This document shows, in pieces, positions 1 to 7,719 of a stretch of DNA of 27,360 nt (position 1 is the first letter of the stretch; every line of letters starts with the position of its first letter). The stretch covers positions 1 through 27,360 of IMG/VR virus record IMGVR_UViG_3300032240_001228; one strand, 5' to 3'. The position numbers and the translations under genes were made by a program. This stretch comes from a virus. The notes below the pieces were generated by a model. The model saw only the letters and a program-made list of their open reading frames with translations. It was not told where the DNA came from and made no database searches.

Positions 1-1
1 A

Positions 2-1867
2 TACAGAGAGTACATTGCCGCTAGCAGATACGCCCGATTTATTGACGAAAAAGGTCGTCGTGAAAATTGGGGTGAGACAGTAGATCGTTACGTTGACTAT
101 ATTTTTAGCCGTACACCAGCAATACAAGAAAACAAAAAATTAAAAACCGAAATTCGTAGTGCTATTTTTAACCATGAACTTATGCCTTCCATGCGAGCCA
201 TGATGACGGCAGGAAAGAGTGCCGACCGTGACAATACTTGCGTCTATAATTGCTCGTATCTCCCAGTGGATGACGCCAAAAGCTTTGACGAAGCCATGTT
301 TATCTTGCTCTGCGGAACTGGCGTTGGATTCTCAGTTGAATCCAAGTACATTAACCGTCTGCCCGAAGTGCCAGAAAAGTTGTTTGATTCAGAGCACACC
401 ATCGTCGTACACGACAGCAAGGAAGGTTGGGCAAAGTCATTACGTCTACTCCTCGCCCACCTCTGGGCCGGAGAAATCCCTAAGTGGAATGTTGAGTCCG
501 TCCGCCCTGCCGGAGCACGACTCAAAACTTTTGGAGGAAGAGCTTCCGGGCCGCAACCATTAGTAGACCTGTTTGAGTTTGCTGTTGCTTTATTTAAAGG
601 CGCAAAGGGTCGCAAGTTAAACTCCCTGGAGTGCCACGATCTGATGTGTAAAATTGGTGAGGTAGTGGTAGTGGGTGGTGTTCGCCGCTCAGCTATGATA
701 TCATTATCAGACTTAGACGATGAAAGGATCAGATATGCAAAAGCTGGACCATGGTGGGAAACCGCCCCGCACCGCGCTCTTGCGAACAACAGTGCGGTGT
801 ATTCAGAAACACCTACTGTCGGAAAGTTCATGGAAGAATGGTTGTCACTTTACAACTCCCATTCCGGTGAGCGAGGCATTTTTAATCGGGAGGCTGCTAA
901 AAAGACGGTTGAAAAATACGGGCATCGAGATAGTAATTTTGAATTCGGAACAAATCCGTGCTCAGAGATCATTCTCCGACCATACCAATTTTGCAATCTT
1001 AGTGAATGTGTAGTACGCCATGACGACACCAAAGAAACTCTTATACGTAAGGTCAGATTGGCTGCAATACTGGGAACAATCCAAAGTACATTCACCAAAT
1101 TTCCATACCTTCGTAAAGTTTGGCAACGTAACACTGAAGATGAGCGATTACTTGGTGTCTCCCTCACCGGAATCTACGACAACCCACTTCTCACAACCCA
1201 AGGAGAAAAGTTAAATGAGTTACTTACCGAGCTTAGAGAGGAGTCTAGAAGAGCCAACGAGGAATTTGCAACATTGCTTGGAATACCTAAGAGTGCTGCA
1301 ATTACTTGCGTTAAGCCCAGCGGAACCGTCAGCCAACTCGTTGATAGCGCTTCTGGAATCCACCCTAGACACGCTAAGTACTACATCCGCCGAGTTAGAG
1401 GAGATAAGAAAGACCCTCTCACCCAATTCTTAATCCAACAAGGAATACCAAATGAAGCCTGCGTTTATAAACCCGATCAGACTGTCGTATTTAGTTTCCC
1501 TCAAAGAGCGCCTGAAGGACTTACTCGGAGTGATGTTACTCCGATTAGCCATTTGGAGCTATGGCTTACTTATCAAAGGCACTGGTGTGAGCATAAACCT
1601 TCTGTCACCATCTCCGTTGAAGAAAAAGACTGGCCGAGCGTCGGCGCGTGGACGTGGGACCACTTCCAAGAAATCAGCGGCGTCAGCTACCTCCCTTACG
1701 ACGGAGGAACGTATCGTCAAGCGCCTTACGAAGAGTGTGATGAGCAAACCTTCAACAACCTTAAGAGCTCCATTCCGAGAATCAGATGGGAAGACTTCAA
1801 GGAAACCACGGACAACGTCGAAGGCGCGCAGCAACTAGCTTGCAGCGCTGGAGTTTGTGAGGTATAA
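2..1867 (+). CDS. Ribonucleoside-triphosphate reductase, adenosylcobalamin-dependent (class II), 5' partial
   Basis: Reduces ribonucleotides to deoxyribonucleotides with a cobalamin-generated thiyl radical, supplying dNTPs for phage replication. The frame is open from base 2 with no stop, and the residues before the first in-window ATG (182) match the family's N-terminal part (YARF...ENWGETVDRYVDY), so the gene starts outside the window; 621 residues are visible against roughly 740 in the monomeric family. Numbering from the ATG at 182: C44 in CGTGVGFSVE and C271 in FCNLSE are the expected redox pair; C260 and E262 in NPCSEI are the radical cysteine and its acid; KPSGTVSQL lies at 378-386. 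The C-terminal CSAGVC (C554, C559) is the swinging dithiol pair. No intein interrupts it. Class and family are clear; the exact subfamily is not proven here. The next gene in the same direction is DNA polymerase. Confidence 0.95.
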   Translation, partial: YREYIAASRYARFIDEKGRRENWGETVDRYVDYIFSRTPAIQENKKLKTEIRSAIFNHELMPSMRAMMTAGKSADRDNTCVYNCSYLPVDDAKSFDEAMFILLCGTGVGFSVESKYINRLPEVPEKLFDSEHTIVVHDSKEGWAKSLRLLLAHLWAGEIPKWNVESVRPAGARLKTFGGRASGPQPLVDLFEFAVALFKGAKGRKLNSLECHDLMCKIGEVVVVGGVRRSAMISLSDLDDERIRYAKAGPWWETAPHRALANNSAVYSETPTVGKFMEEWLSLYNSHSGERGIFNREAAKKTVEKYGHRDSNFEFGTNPCSEIILRPYQFCNLSECVVRHDDTKETLIRKVRLAAILGTIQSTFTKFPYLRKVWQRNTEDERLLGVSLTGIYDNPLLTTQGEKLNELLTELREESRRANEEFATLLGIPKSAAITCVKPSGTVSQLVDSASGIHPRHAKYYIRRVRGDKKDPLTQFLIQQGIPNEACVYKPDQTVVFSFPQRAPEGLTRSDVTPISHLELWLTYQRHWCEHKPSVTISVEEKDWPSVGAWTWDHFQEISGVSYLPYDGGTYRQAPYEECDEQTFNNLKSSIPRIRWEDFKETTDNVEGAQQLACSAGVCEV

Positions 1868-1971
1868 TTTTGCTTTACTCCGAACCCCAGTGTAACGGGG
1901 ATTGAACATCGTAGCGCCGGCCTGCGGTTACACAGCCGGCACCCACAACCGCCAATACGTTGGCTTGCCAT
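1868..1971 (+). other. Intergenic gap with overlapping inverted repeats
   Basis: This is the only non-coding gap in the rightward block. It contains GTGTAAC (about 1891-1897) and its inverse GTTACAC (about 1927-1933), a CCCC/GGGG hairpin around the first arm, and two GCCGGC blocks (about 1916 and 1938) that can pair with each other. These stems are mutually exclusive to some degree. The gap could hold a processing site, attenuator or promoter for the polymerase gene. No clear U-tract terminator follows any stem. On the reverse strand a T-loop-like GTTCAATCC occurs, but no tRNA fold results. Confidence 0.4.
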
Positions 1972-1976
1972 AGGAG
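1972..1976 (+). promoter_or_regulatory. Ribosome binding site AGGAG of the DNA polymerase gene
   Basis: AGGAG lies four bases before the ATG at 1981. It decides the start: an upstream in-frame ATG at 1960 would add seven residues before the conserved IYSIDFET exonuclease motif and would place this AGGAG inside the coding region. Confidence 0.7.
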
Positions 1977-1980
1977 CATT

Positions 1981-3930
1981 ATGATTTATAGCATTGACTT
2001 CGAGACCAGATCTCACATCGACCTAGCCGATCAAGGGCTAGACATATACGCCAACGACAGCGCAACAGAAGTGTTGTGTATTGCGTTCGGCACCCAACCT
2101 GACAATGTGGTAGTTAAGCCACCATATAACGCTCAGGATTTAAAACCTTTTCCATTAGAGCCACAGATTGAACTCGGTCATCTGCTTGACCACGTTGCCT
2201 CTGGTGGCAAAATCCAAGCATGGAACGCCATGTTCGAGTACGCCATCTGGAACTGCGTCTGTGTGCCTAAGTACGGCTGGCCACCACTCAAACTAGAGCA
2301 GTGCATTGACTCTATGGCAATTGCAGCGGCTAATAACATTCCCCAGTCTCTTGGCGATGCGTCTATCTTTATGGATGCGACTCATCAGAAAGACACAAGG
2401 GGCCGCTATTTAATCCAAAAACTATGTAAACCAAACCGCAAAGGAGTGTTTGAAAATGACTCAGAATTACTTGCCGAATTATTTGAGTACTGTGCCCAAG
2501 ACGTTAGAACTGAAATGGCTATTGTCAAGCTACTACGTCCCCTCAGTGCTCAAGAACAGCATATCTGGGAGCTTACCCAGCGGATCAATTTGCGTGGGGT
2601 GCCAGTGGATCCAAACGAGCTCCACAACGCCGTCTTGGCAGTCGTAAGGGCTCAGGACCAACTAGACAACGAATGCGTCTCCTTGACCGGTTTTAAGCCC
2701 TCTGAGCGGGCTAAATTACTGGAATGGATTAATCAGCATCTAGAAACCCAATTGCCCGATTTGACCGCCGAGACCGTTTCAAAAATGCTGCAGTGCAGCA
2801 TTCCTACGCGCGTAAAAAAAGCGCTGGAGCTTAGGCAAGAAGGAAGCCAAACTAGCGTGGCTAAGTACGCTAAGATGATGGAGATACAACGTGAAGGACG
2901 GATTAGGAATACACTGGTATATCATGGCGCTAGTACTGGCCGCTGGGCGAGCCGTGGTGGGCTCAATTTGCAAAATATTGCGCGCCCCACACTTAGCGAT
3001 GAGGAAGTTGAACTGGCAATACCAAGAGTATTTGTACGAGCAGAAGCTACAATGCAGGAGCTTTCTTCTTCGGTCAGATCAGCCATCGTGGCCCCACAAG
3101 GCAAAACCTTCGCTGACGTGGATTTTAGCTCAATTGAAAACCGAGTTGGGGTTTGGCTCGCAGGACAAAACGACAAGGTGGAGCTCTTTCGGAAAGGACT
3201 GGATGAATACAAAGTCTTCGCTGCAGAAAGCCTGTATAGAATCAGCTATGATGAAGTCACGAAGGAACAACGCCAGATTAGCAAGTCTGCGGTCCTTGGT
3301 GCAATGTTTGGTCAAGGCGCCAAAGGGCTTGTTAAGTATGCTGAGGGAATGGGTGTCACGCTAACAGATCTACAAGCGAAGAATGCTGTAGATAATTATC
3401 GTGCGTCGTATGCAAAGGTGAAGAACCTTTGGACATTGTGCGAGACTGCTGCCATCGACGCAGTTCAGAATCCCGGAACTGCTTTCGCGGCTGGTCGTAA
3501 GATAAAGCTAAAATCGGTGAAACAGGTTTTATGGATGCAACTTCCATCAGGACGCCTCATCTGTTGGCAAAGGCCAGAGCTCGAGTTGCTCACCACACCA
3601 TGGGGCAGTGAGAAGCTTGGTGTCACTGTGCATAGTCAAAACACATTTACCCGGCAGTGGAGTAGAAATGCTTTGATTGGTAGTAGTATCTTTCAATCTG
3701 CCGTACAGGGAACGGCACGTGACTTTTTGGCAGATGCTACATTTAATATTACGAAGGCCGGGTATGAGATCATCAATTTGATCCATGACGAGGTATTGCT
3801 CCTAGTAGATGAAGCAGGGAGTGATACTGCATTAGCTGATGTGATTCGTATTATGACCACACCACCAGAGTGGGCATTAGATATGCCCTTAGCCGCAGAG
3901 GGCTGGGTAGGAAAGCGTTATAGGAAGTGA
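1981..3930 (+). CDS. Family A DNA polymerase with 3'-5' exonuclease domain
   Basis: Replicative or repair polymerase of the phage, 649 residues. The protein opens directly with the proofreading domain and has no 5'-nuclease domain. Exo I is D6-F-E8-T; Exo II is the WNAMFEYAIW segment at 81-90, with Glu86 where the Pol I family usually has Asp; Exo III is Y170-C-A-Q-D174. In the polymerase domain, TGRWASRGG...NLQNIARP (319-336) precedes motif A, D381-F-S-S-I-E386; motif B runs R431-x3-K435 to F443-G444; motif C is H602-D603-E604. Aligning motif B with E. coli Pol I puts Leu439 at the position of Phe762 and Phe443 at Tyr766. Start chosen at 1981 for its AGGAG site. The stop TGA at 3928-3930 abuts the stop of the convergent gene. 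Confidence 0.95.
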   Translation: MIYSIDFETRSHIDLADQGLDIYANDSATEVLCIAFGTQPDNVVVKPPYNAQDLKPFPLEPQIELGHLLDHVASGGKIQAWNAMFEYAIWNCVCVPKYGWPPLKLEQCIDSMAIAAANNIPQSLGDASIFMDATHQKDTRGRYLIQKLCKPNRKGVFENDSELLAELFEYCAQDVRTEMAIVKLLRPLSAQEQHIWELTQRINLRGVPVDPNELHNAVLAVVRAQDQLDNECVSLTGFKPSERAKLLEWINQHLETQLPDLTAETVSKMLQCSIPTRVKKALELRQEGSQTSVAKYAKMMEIQREGRIRNTLVYHGASTGRWASRGGLNLQNIARPTLSDEEVELAIPRVFVRAEATMQELSSSVRSAIVAPQGKTFADVDFSSIENRVGVWLAGQNDKVELFRKGLDEYKVFAAESLYRISYDEVTKEQRQISKSAVLGAMFGQGAKGLVKYAEGMGVTLTDLQAKNAVDNYRASYAKVKNLWTLCETAAIDAVQNPGTAFAAGRKIKLKSVKQVLWMQLPSGRLICWQRPELELLTTPWGSEKLGVTVHSQNTFTRQWSRNALIGSSIFQSAVQGTARDFLADATFNITKAGYEIINLIHDEVLLLVDEAGSDTALADVIRIMTTPPEWALDMPLAAEGWVGKRYRK

Positions 3931-5106
3931 TTAACGGTTAAGTGGGCTGTCTGGATTAAACGGATTCATTGTGCCCGGAGTAAATCCAGCACCACCACCA
4001 CCACTACCACTTTTTGGCGTTGGTGTATTCTTGATTATTGGGCTTCCAGGGATGCTTGGATCCCTGCCCATATCAATTAAACGTTCTGTATAGGTTCTTG
4101 GTTGAGCGGGTTTATTCTTTTCAGCCCATTCTCTAAGTTGACGTCTAGCCTCTTCAGCCGATGGTGTTTTATTTTCTGGTTGCCCACCGTTAGATAATCC
4201 AATCAAACCACCCATAGCTCTTTTCTCTGGCTCTTCGTCACCCATCATTCTGTCAATCATGGCGTTAACAATAGGAGCACCAGCGCCCACTGCTAGTCCA
4301 GCACCTTTGAGTATTGGATGAGGCGCAAAAGACAAACCACTACCAATTAAGCCAAGACCTCCAACAATTGCACGACCATACTGATCTTTGTGCAAACGGT
4401 TCATAATGTCTTGAATATCAGCTGCAGTAGAAGCAACAGAAACATAAGGTAATGATTTTTGTACAACTTTACCACCAAGTTCAGGAATCATGCTTTTTAA
4501 TTCAGCAGTCATCTGAGCAATTGTTTTGCCACCTTTGGTAGCAGAAGAAACTGCAGACGGATCAATGTATTTGCTAGCATCAAAAGTGCCAGCTTTTTGC
4601 ATTTCTTTAAGTTGCTTTGAAGCATCTTGCAAAAGACTCGGGCTAAACAAATCTCCGCGTTTTAAACCAAGAACTTTTTCCGCTTCTTCAATTGGCATAT
4701 TAAATCCATGACCAAATTGAGTGTTAAAGTAACGTTGTAAACTACCAGGATCAACACCAGCACCAACCTTTGCTACCATTCTGTCACCAATTTTATTGGT
4801 AGCAGCGTCAATCATTTTAGTAACCGGTTTCATTGCTACAGTGGCGCCTTGACGAGCCACGGCTGCAGCAGGACCTGCCACTTCAGCAGCTTGTAATGGT
4901 GAGGTCTCAACTGTTACTTTGCCCTCTGGTAGCGGATCTTGACCTGTAAAGTGTTTTATTAATTCTTGAGGTTTATATCCCTCTTTGACTGCTTCTTCGT
5001 AATCAAAATTATTTTTTTTAGCTAAATCACGAGCAATTTCGTCATCTGAATAGCCAGCATTACGAGCACCTATTAAATCCACTTTTACTTCATTATCTTG
5101 TGCCAT
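3931..5106 (-). CDS. Probable internal virion / structural protein, unknown function
   Basis: No confident family match; 391 residues, last gene of the leftward block. The N-terminus has two similar short helices-and-turn units, ARNAGYSDDEIARDL (14-28) and AVKEGYKPQELIKHF (39-53). Residues 245-285 are Gly/Ala-rich and hydrophobic and could insert in or cross a membrane. AMGGLIGLSNGG (297-308) closely matches GGLIGLAAGG in the protein encoded at 7719-8549. The C-terminus is Pro/Gly/Ser-rich and probably disordered. Starts with ATG three bases after the stop of its upstream neighbour. Position among large low-complexity proteins beside tail genes suggests a virion or DNA-ejection role; this is inference. 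Confidence 0.75.
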   Translation of the reverse strand: MAQDNEVKVDLIGARNAGYSDDEIARDLAKKNNFDYEEAVKEGYKPQELIKHFTGQDPLPEGKVTVETSPLQAAEVAGPAAAVARQGATVAMKPVTKMIDAATNKIGDRMVAKVGAGVDPGSLQRYFNTQFGHGFNMPIEEAEKVLGLKRGDLFSPSLLQDASKQLKEMQKAGTFDASKYIDPSAVSSATKGGKTIAQMTAELKSMIPELGGKVVQKSLPYVSVASTAADIQDIMNRLHKDQYGRAIVGGLGLIGSGLSFAPHPILKGAGLAVGAGAPIVNAMIDRMMGDEEPEKRAMGGLIGLSNGGQPENKTPSAEEARRQLREWAEKNKPAQPRTYTERLIDMGRDPSIPGSPIIKNTPTPKSGSGGGGAGFTPGTMNPFNPDSPLNR

Positions 5107-5109
5107 GAT

Positions 5110-6879
5110 TTATTTCTTTGGTGTTTTGTAAAAATTTTCTAATGGTTTACGACCATCTTTTTCTGGTGAACCCTGGAATGGAAGGTTGTCATTTAAAAAT
5201 TTCTTCCACTTCTCTTCAATAGCCACATTTGTTGGGCTCATTAAAAATACGTGAGGGTCTGGTACACGACCTGCTTTTTCTTCCGCAGTTTTATATGAAT
5301 TCCAAGCCTTAGCTTGATCGGCAGATTTGCCGTATTCAGAACCAATTAAGAAAGCATTATATACGTTACTTTCAGCGGGCATATTGATGCCAACACCTTT
5401 AGCTTCAGCACCACGCCTAAACAACTCAGCACCAGGGCGAATACCACTGCCGGTAAGTTCTTGTTTAGCGTATTCAATACCAAGCTTTAATGCGTTACTG
5501 TCTGTTGCAGAACGACGGTTAACTGCCTCATCGCCACCTTTAATCTTAGCTACATAGTTTTCAACAGCAGGACCAACGTAAGGTAAATCGTGGGTTAAAC
5601 CAGTAACATATCCAGGGACATCAGACTGCATATGATAAGCAAAGTCTTCCGGATGCTGACGAGCATGGTTGATAATTGCTGATGCGGCTCTTTGAACTTG
5701 ATCGTTCTTAAGTGCTTGTTCAGTAATTTTTGAAATATATGTACCAGCTTCTTCGCGAGCTTTTTTAGTGGCTTCTAAGTTAGCTTGGTTAGATTGTTCA
5801 CCACGACGCAGGGCAGACTCAGCTTCTGATTGAGCTTGAGTAATTGGAATTGGAGGGCCGCTGCGTGATGCAGTAGGGGCTGATGTAGGTCCGGTTGATA
5901 CTGGAGTTTTAGGTAAAACCGCAGTTGAGCTATCAACTGGGAACACTTGCACACCAAAACCTTTAGATGGTGGTGTTGCGCCTGCCGGAGCTGGGGGAGC
6001 AGCTTCTGCAGTAGAGCTTCCAGACAAAACAGTTACTAAATCTTCAAGCAACTTTTTAGCAGTTGAAGGTTCTTCAGCCTGAACTGATTTACCTTCTTCA
6101 TAGTGTTTAATATTACTAATACTACCACCAGCAGCTTTTTGAACTGGCGCTGCATCTCTATCCCAATCTTTTTGTAAATCAGAAGGAAGTTTACCTGTTT
6201 TAGAATAAGTATCTGCGTCACGTTGAGCCATAGTAACTGGATATGTTTTACCATCTTTCCAGCGAATGTTAACAGTAACTGGTGCTCCACCTTGAATATT
6301 GTACAAATTTTGCAGACGTGCGTTAGATTCTCTAACAGCAAACTTGCTTAGAATATCTCTAGCAAGATTAGTATCACCACGACCCAATGCTTCCATAAAC
6401 AAAGCACGATTAGAAGCATCTAAATTATTAAATGCAATAGCATCAGGATCGCCAGCTGCGGCTTTACCTTGAGAACCTGTAACTAGGTTTAATAAACCAG
6501 TCATATCACGACCAGCAATTCTCTGTGCTGCTTTTAACTGAGCTAATTGCTGTGCAATATTGTATGTTTCAGCTTGACTTGCTTCTTGGGTAGCTTTATT
6601 AGTAGCAATACGCTCAGTTGGCAAATAGCCTGTGTGAGCTAACATAGTATCTAAACCAGCTTGAGCTTTTTGATACGGGCTAGTACGCTCAGCAAGTAAT
6701 CTTTCCATATTAGCAGTAATTTCTTTATTGCTTTCTGGATCTAGCACAAAACCAGTTTGAGTTTTAATAGAGCTTAACTGTCCAGGTTTTGTTGGATTAA
6801 CAAAACTTACTTGAGCTGGCGCAGCAATATTCGTATCTAAATTGCTCAACGGAGCATTTGAACTTGCGGTATTTGCCAT
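5110..6879 (-). CDS. Large low-complexity protein, probable internal virion protein
   Basis: I do not recognise a family for this 589-residue protein. An N-terminal helical half (about 45-195) is rich in Ala, Gln and Asn. A small segment with RWKDGKTYPVT (206-216) follows, then KAAGGSISNIKHYEEGK (248-264), which resembles the Gly-Gly motifs of neighbouring proteins. Residues about 285-345 form a Pro/Ala/Ser/Thr linker. The C-terminal half is again helical and polar and ends in a basic tail. It starts with ATG three bases past the upstream stop and is followed by the 391-residue gene after three bases. Large multi-domain helical proteins here would fit ejection proteins of short-tailed phages, by analogy only. 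Confidence 0.75.
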   Translation of the reverse strand: MANTASSNAPLSNLDTNIAAPAQVSFVNPTKPGQLSSIKTQTGFVLDPESNKEITANMERLLAERTSPYQKAQAGLDTMLAHTGYLPTERIATNKATQEASQAETYNIAQQLAQLKAAQRIAGRDMTGLLNLVTGSQGKAAAGDPDAIAFNNLDASNRALFMEALGRGDTNLARDILSKFAVRESNARLQNLYNIQGGAPVTVNIRWKDGKTYPVTMAQRDADTYSKTGKLPSDLQKDWDRDAAPVQKAAGGSISNIKHYEEGKSVQAEEPSTAKKLLEDLVTVLSGSSTAEAAPPAPAGATPPSKGFGVQVFPVDSSTAVLPKTPVSTGPTSAPTASRSGPPIPITQAQSEAESALRRGEQSNQANLEATKKAREEAGTYISKITEQALKNDQVQRAASAIINHARQHPEDFAYHMQSDVPGYVTGLTHDLPYVGPAVENYVAKIKGGDEAVNRRSATDSNALKLGIEYAKQELTGSGIRPGAELFRRGAEAKGVGINMPAESNVYNAFLIGSEYGKSADQAKAWNSYKTAEEKAGRVPDPHVFLMSPTNVAIEEKWKKFLNDNLPFQGSPEKDGRKPLENFYKTPKK

Positions 6880-6882
6880 ATA

Positions 6883-7719
6883 TTAACCTTGAGAAGAAGA
6901 TCCACTAAATAGGCCACCAACACCAGGTAAACTACTTAATAAATTTAATATAGAACCAGACGTATCACTACTACCAAATACTTGATTTAATAAATTGGCG
7001 CCAGTGCTTGGTAAACCTGCCAAAACAGATACAGCCTGTAGTGGAGATTGCTGGTTTTGTTGGGTTACTGTACCGGGCACAGTTAAAGCGTTAACTAAAT
7101 TAGCGTAATTGCCAAGTGATTGATACGGGGCGTTTTGTTGTGCTTGACCTGTTGTCAATGCACCAGCTAAGTTTTGAGTACCAACGTTAGCAAGATTGGC
7201 GGCCGCTGCAGATCCAATCTGTTGATTTTGTAATGCTGCTTCCATTTGTTGAGCTTGCAAAGTAGCTAACGCATTTGCTTTGGCAGTATCAACAGCGGTT
7301 TGACCACGTAAACTACCAAATTGGCCAGTACCAATACCAGCTGCTTGTTGCGGAGCTGTTACTGTTGGCAATAGTTGGTTTAATTGATTTTGCTGAGCTG
7401 AGAACAAACCACCCATAGCAGTCTGGGTGTTAGGTGTTACGTTACCAGAAGCGTCTGTAATCCAAGGATTAGCAGCACCGCTAGAAATTTGTCCTAAAGT
7501 TGAACTAGCTTGAGCAAACGGATTGTTTGGGTTTTGCATCAAGTTAACTGCTTGTTGACCCACAGTATTTTGAAACTGTGGTGTAGCACCCATTGCCGTA
7601 CCAGCTTGATTAATAATATTTTGTTGAGCGGCGTCATACCACGCTGGCATTGTGGTTTGTACTTGATTAGAACTTTCAAGTAGGTTGTTTAAACCTGTTG
7701 ATCCTGTTGTACCTGGCAT
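6883..7719 (-). CDS. Ala/Gln/Asn-rich probable virion protein
   Basis: The 278-residue product is dominated by Ala, Gln, Asn, Gly, Ser and Thr, with very few charged residues. There is a recognisable segment GIGTGQFGSLRGQTAVDTAK near the middle and long predicted helices (LQAQQMEAALQNQQIG). The C-terminus ends in a hydrophobic, Gly/Ser-rich stretch (SLPGVGGLFSGSSSQG). Such composition is common in phage internal virion or tail-tube-associated proteins, but no function can be assigned. Its ATG overlaps the TAA of the upstream gene by one base (TAATG), implying coupled translation. Confidence 0.75.
   Translation of the reverse strand: MPGTTGSTGLNNLLESSNQVQTTMPAWYDAAQQNIINQAGTAMGATPQFQNTVGQQAVNLMQNPNNPFAQASSTLGQISSGAANPWITDASGNVTPNTQTAMGGLFSAQQNQLNQLLPTVTAPQQAAGIGTGQFGSLRGQTAVDTAKANALATLQAQQMEAALQNQQIGSAAAANLANVGTQNLAGALTTGQAQQNAPYQSLGNYANLVNALTVPGTVTQQNQQSPLQAVSVLAGLPSTGANLLNQVFGSSDTSGSILNLLSSLPGVGGLFSGSSSQG

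Noticed and set aside
244-831. 195-codon reverse ORF inside the reductase gene
   Set aside because: Lies opposite conserved reductase motifs, has no ribosome site or familiar protein features.
1885-1950. Possible reverse-strand tRNA (T-loop-like GTTCAATCC, GC-rich stem before it)
   Set aside because: T-stem has one pair of five and no standard anticodon stem or acceptor stem forms.
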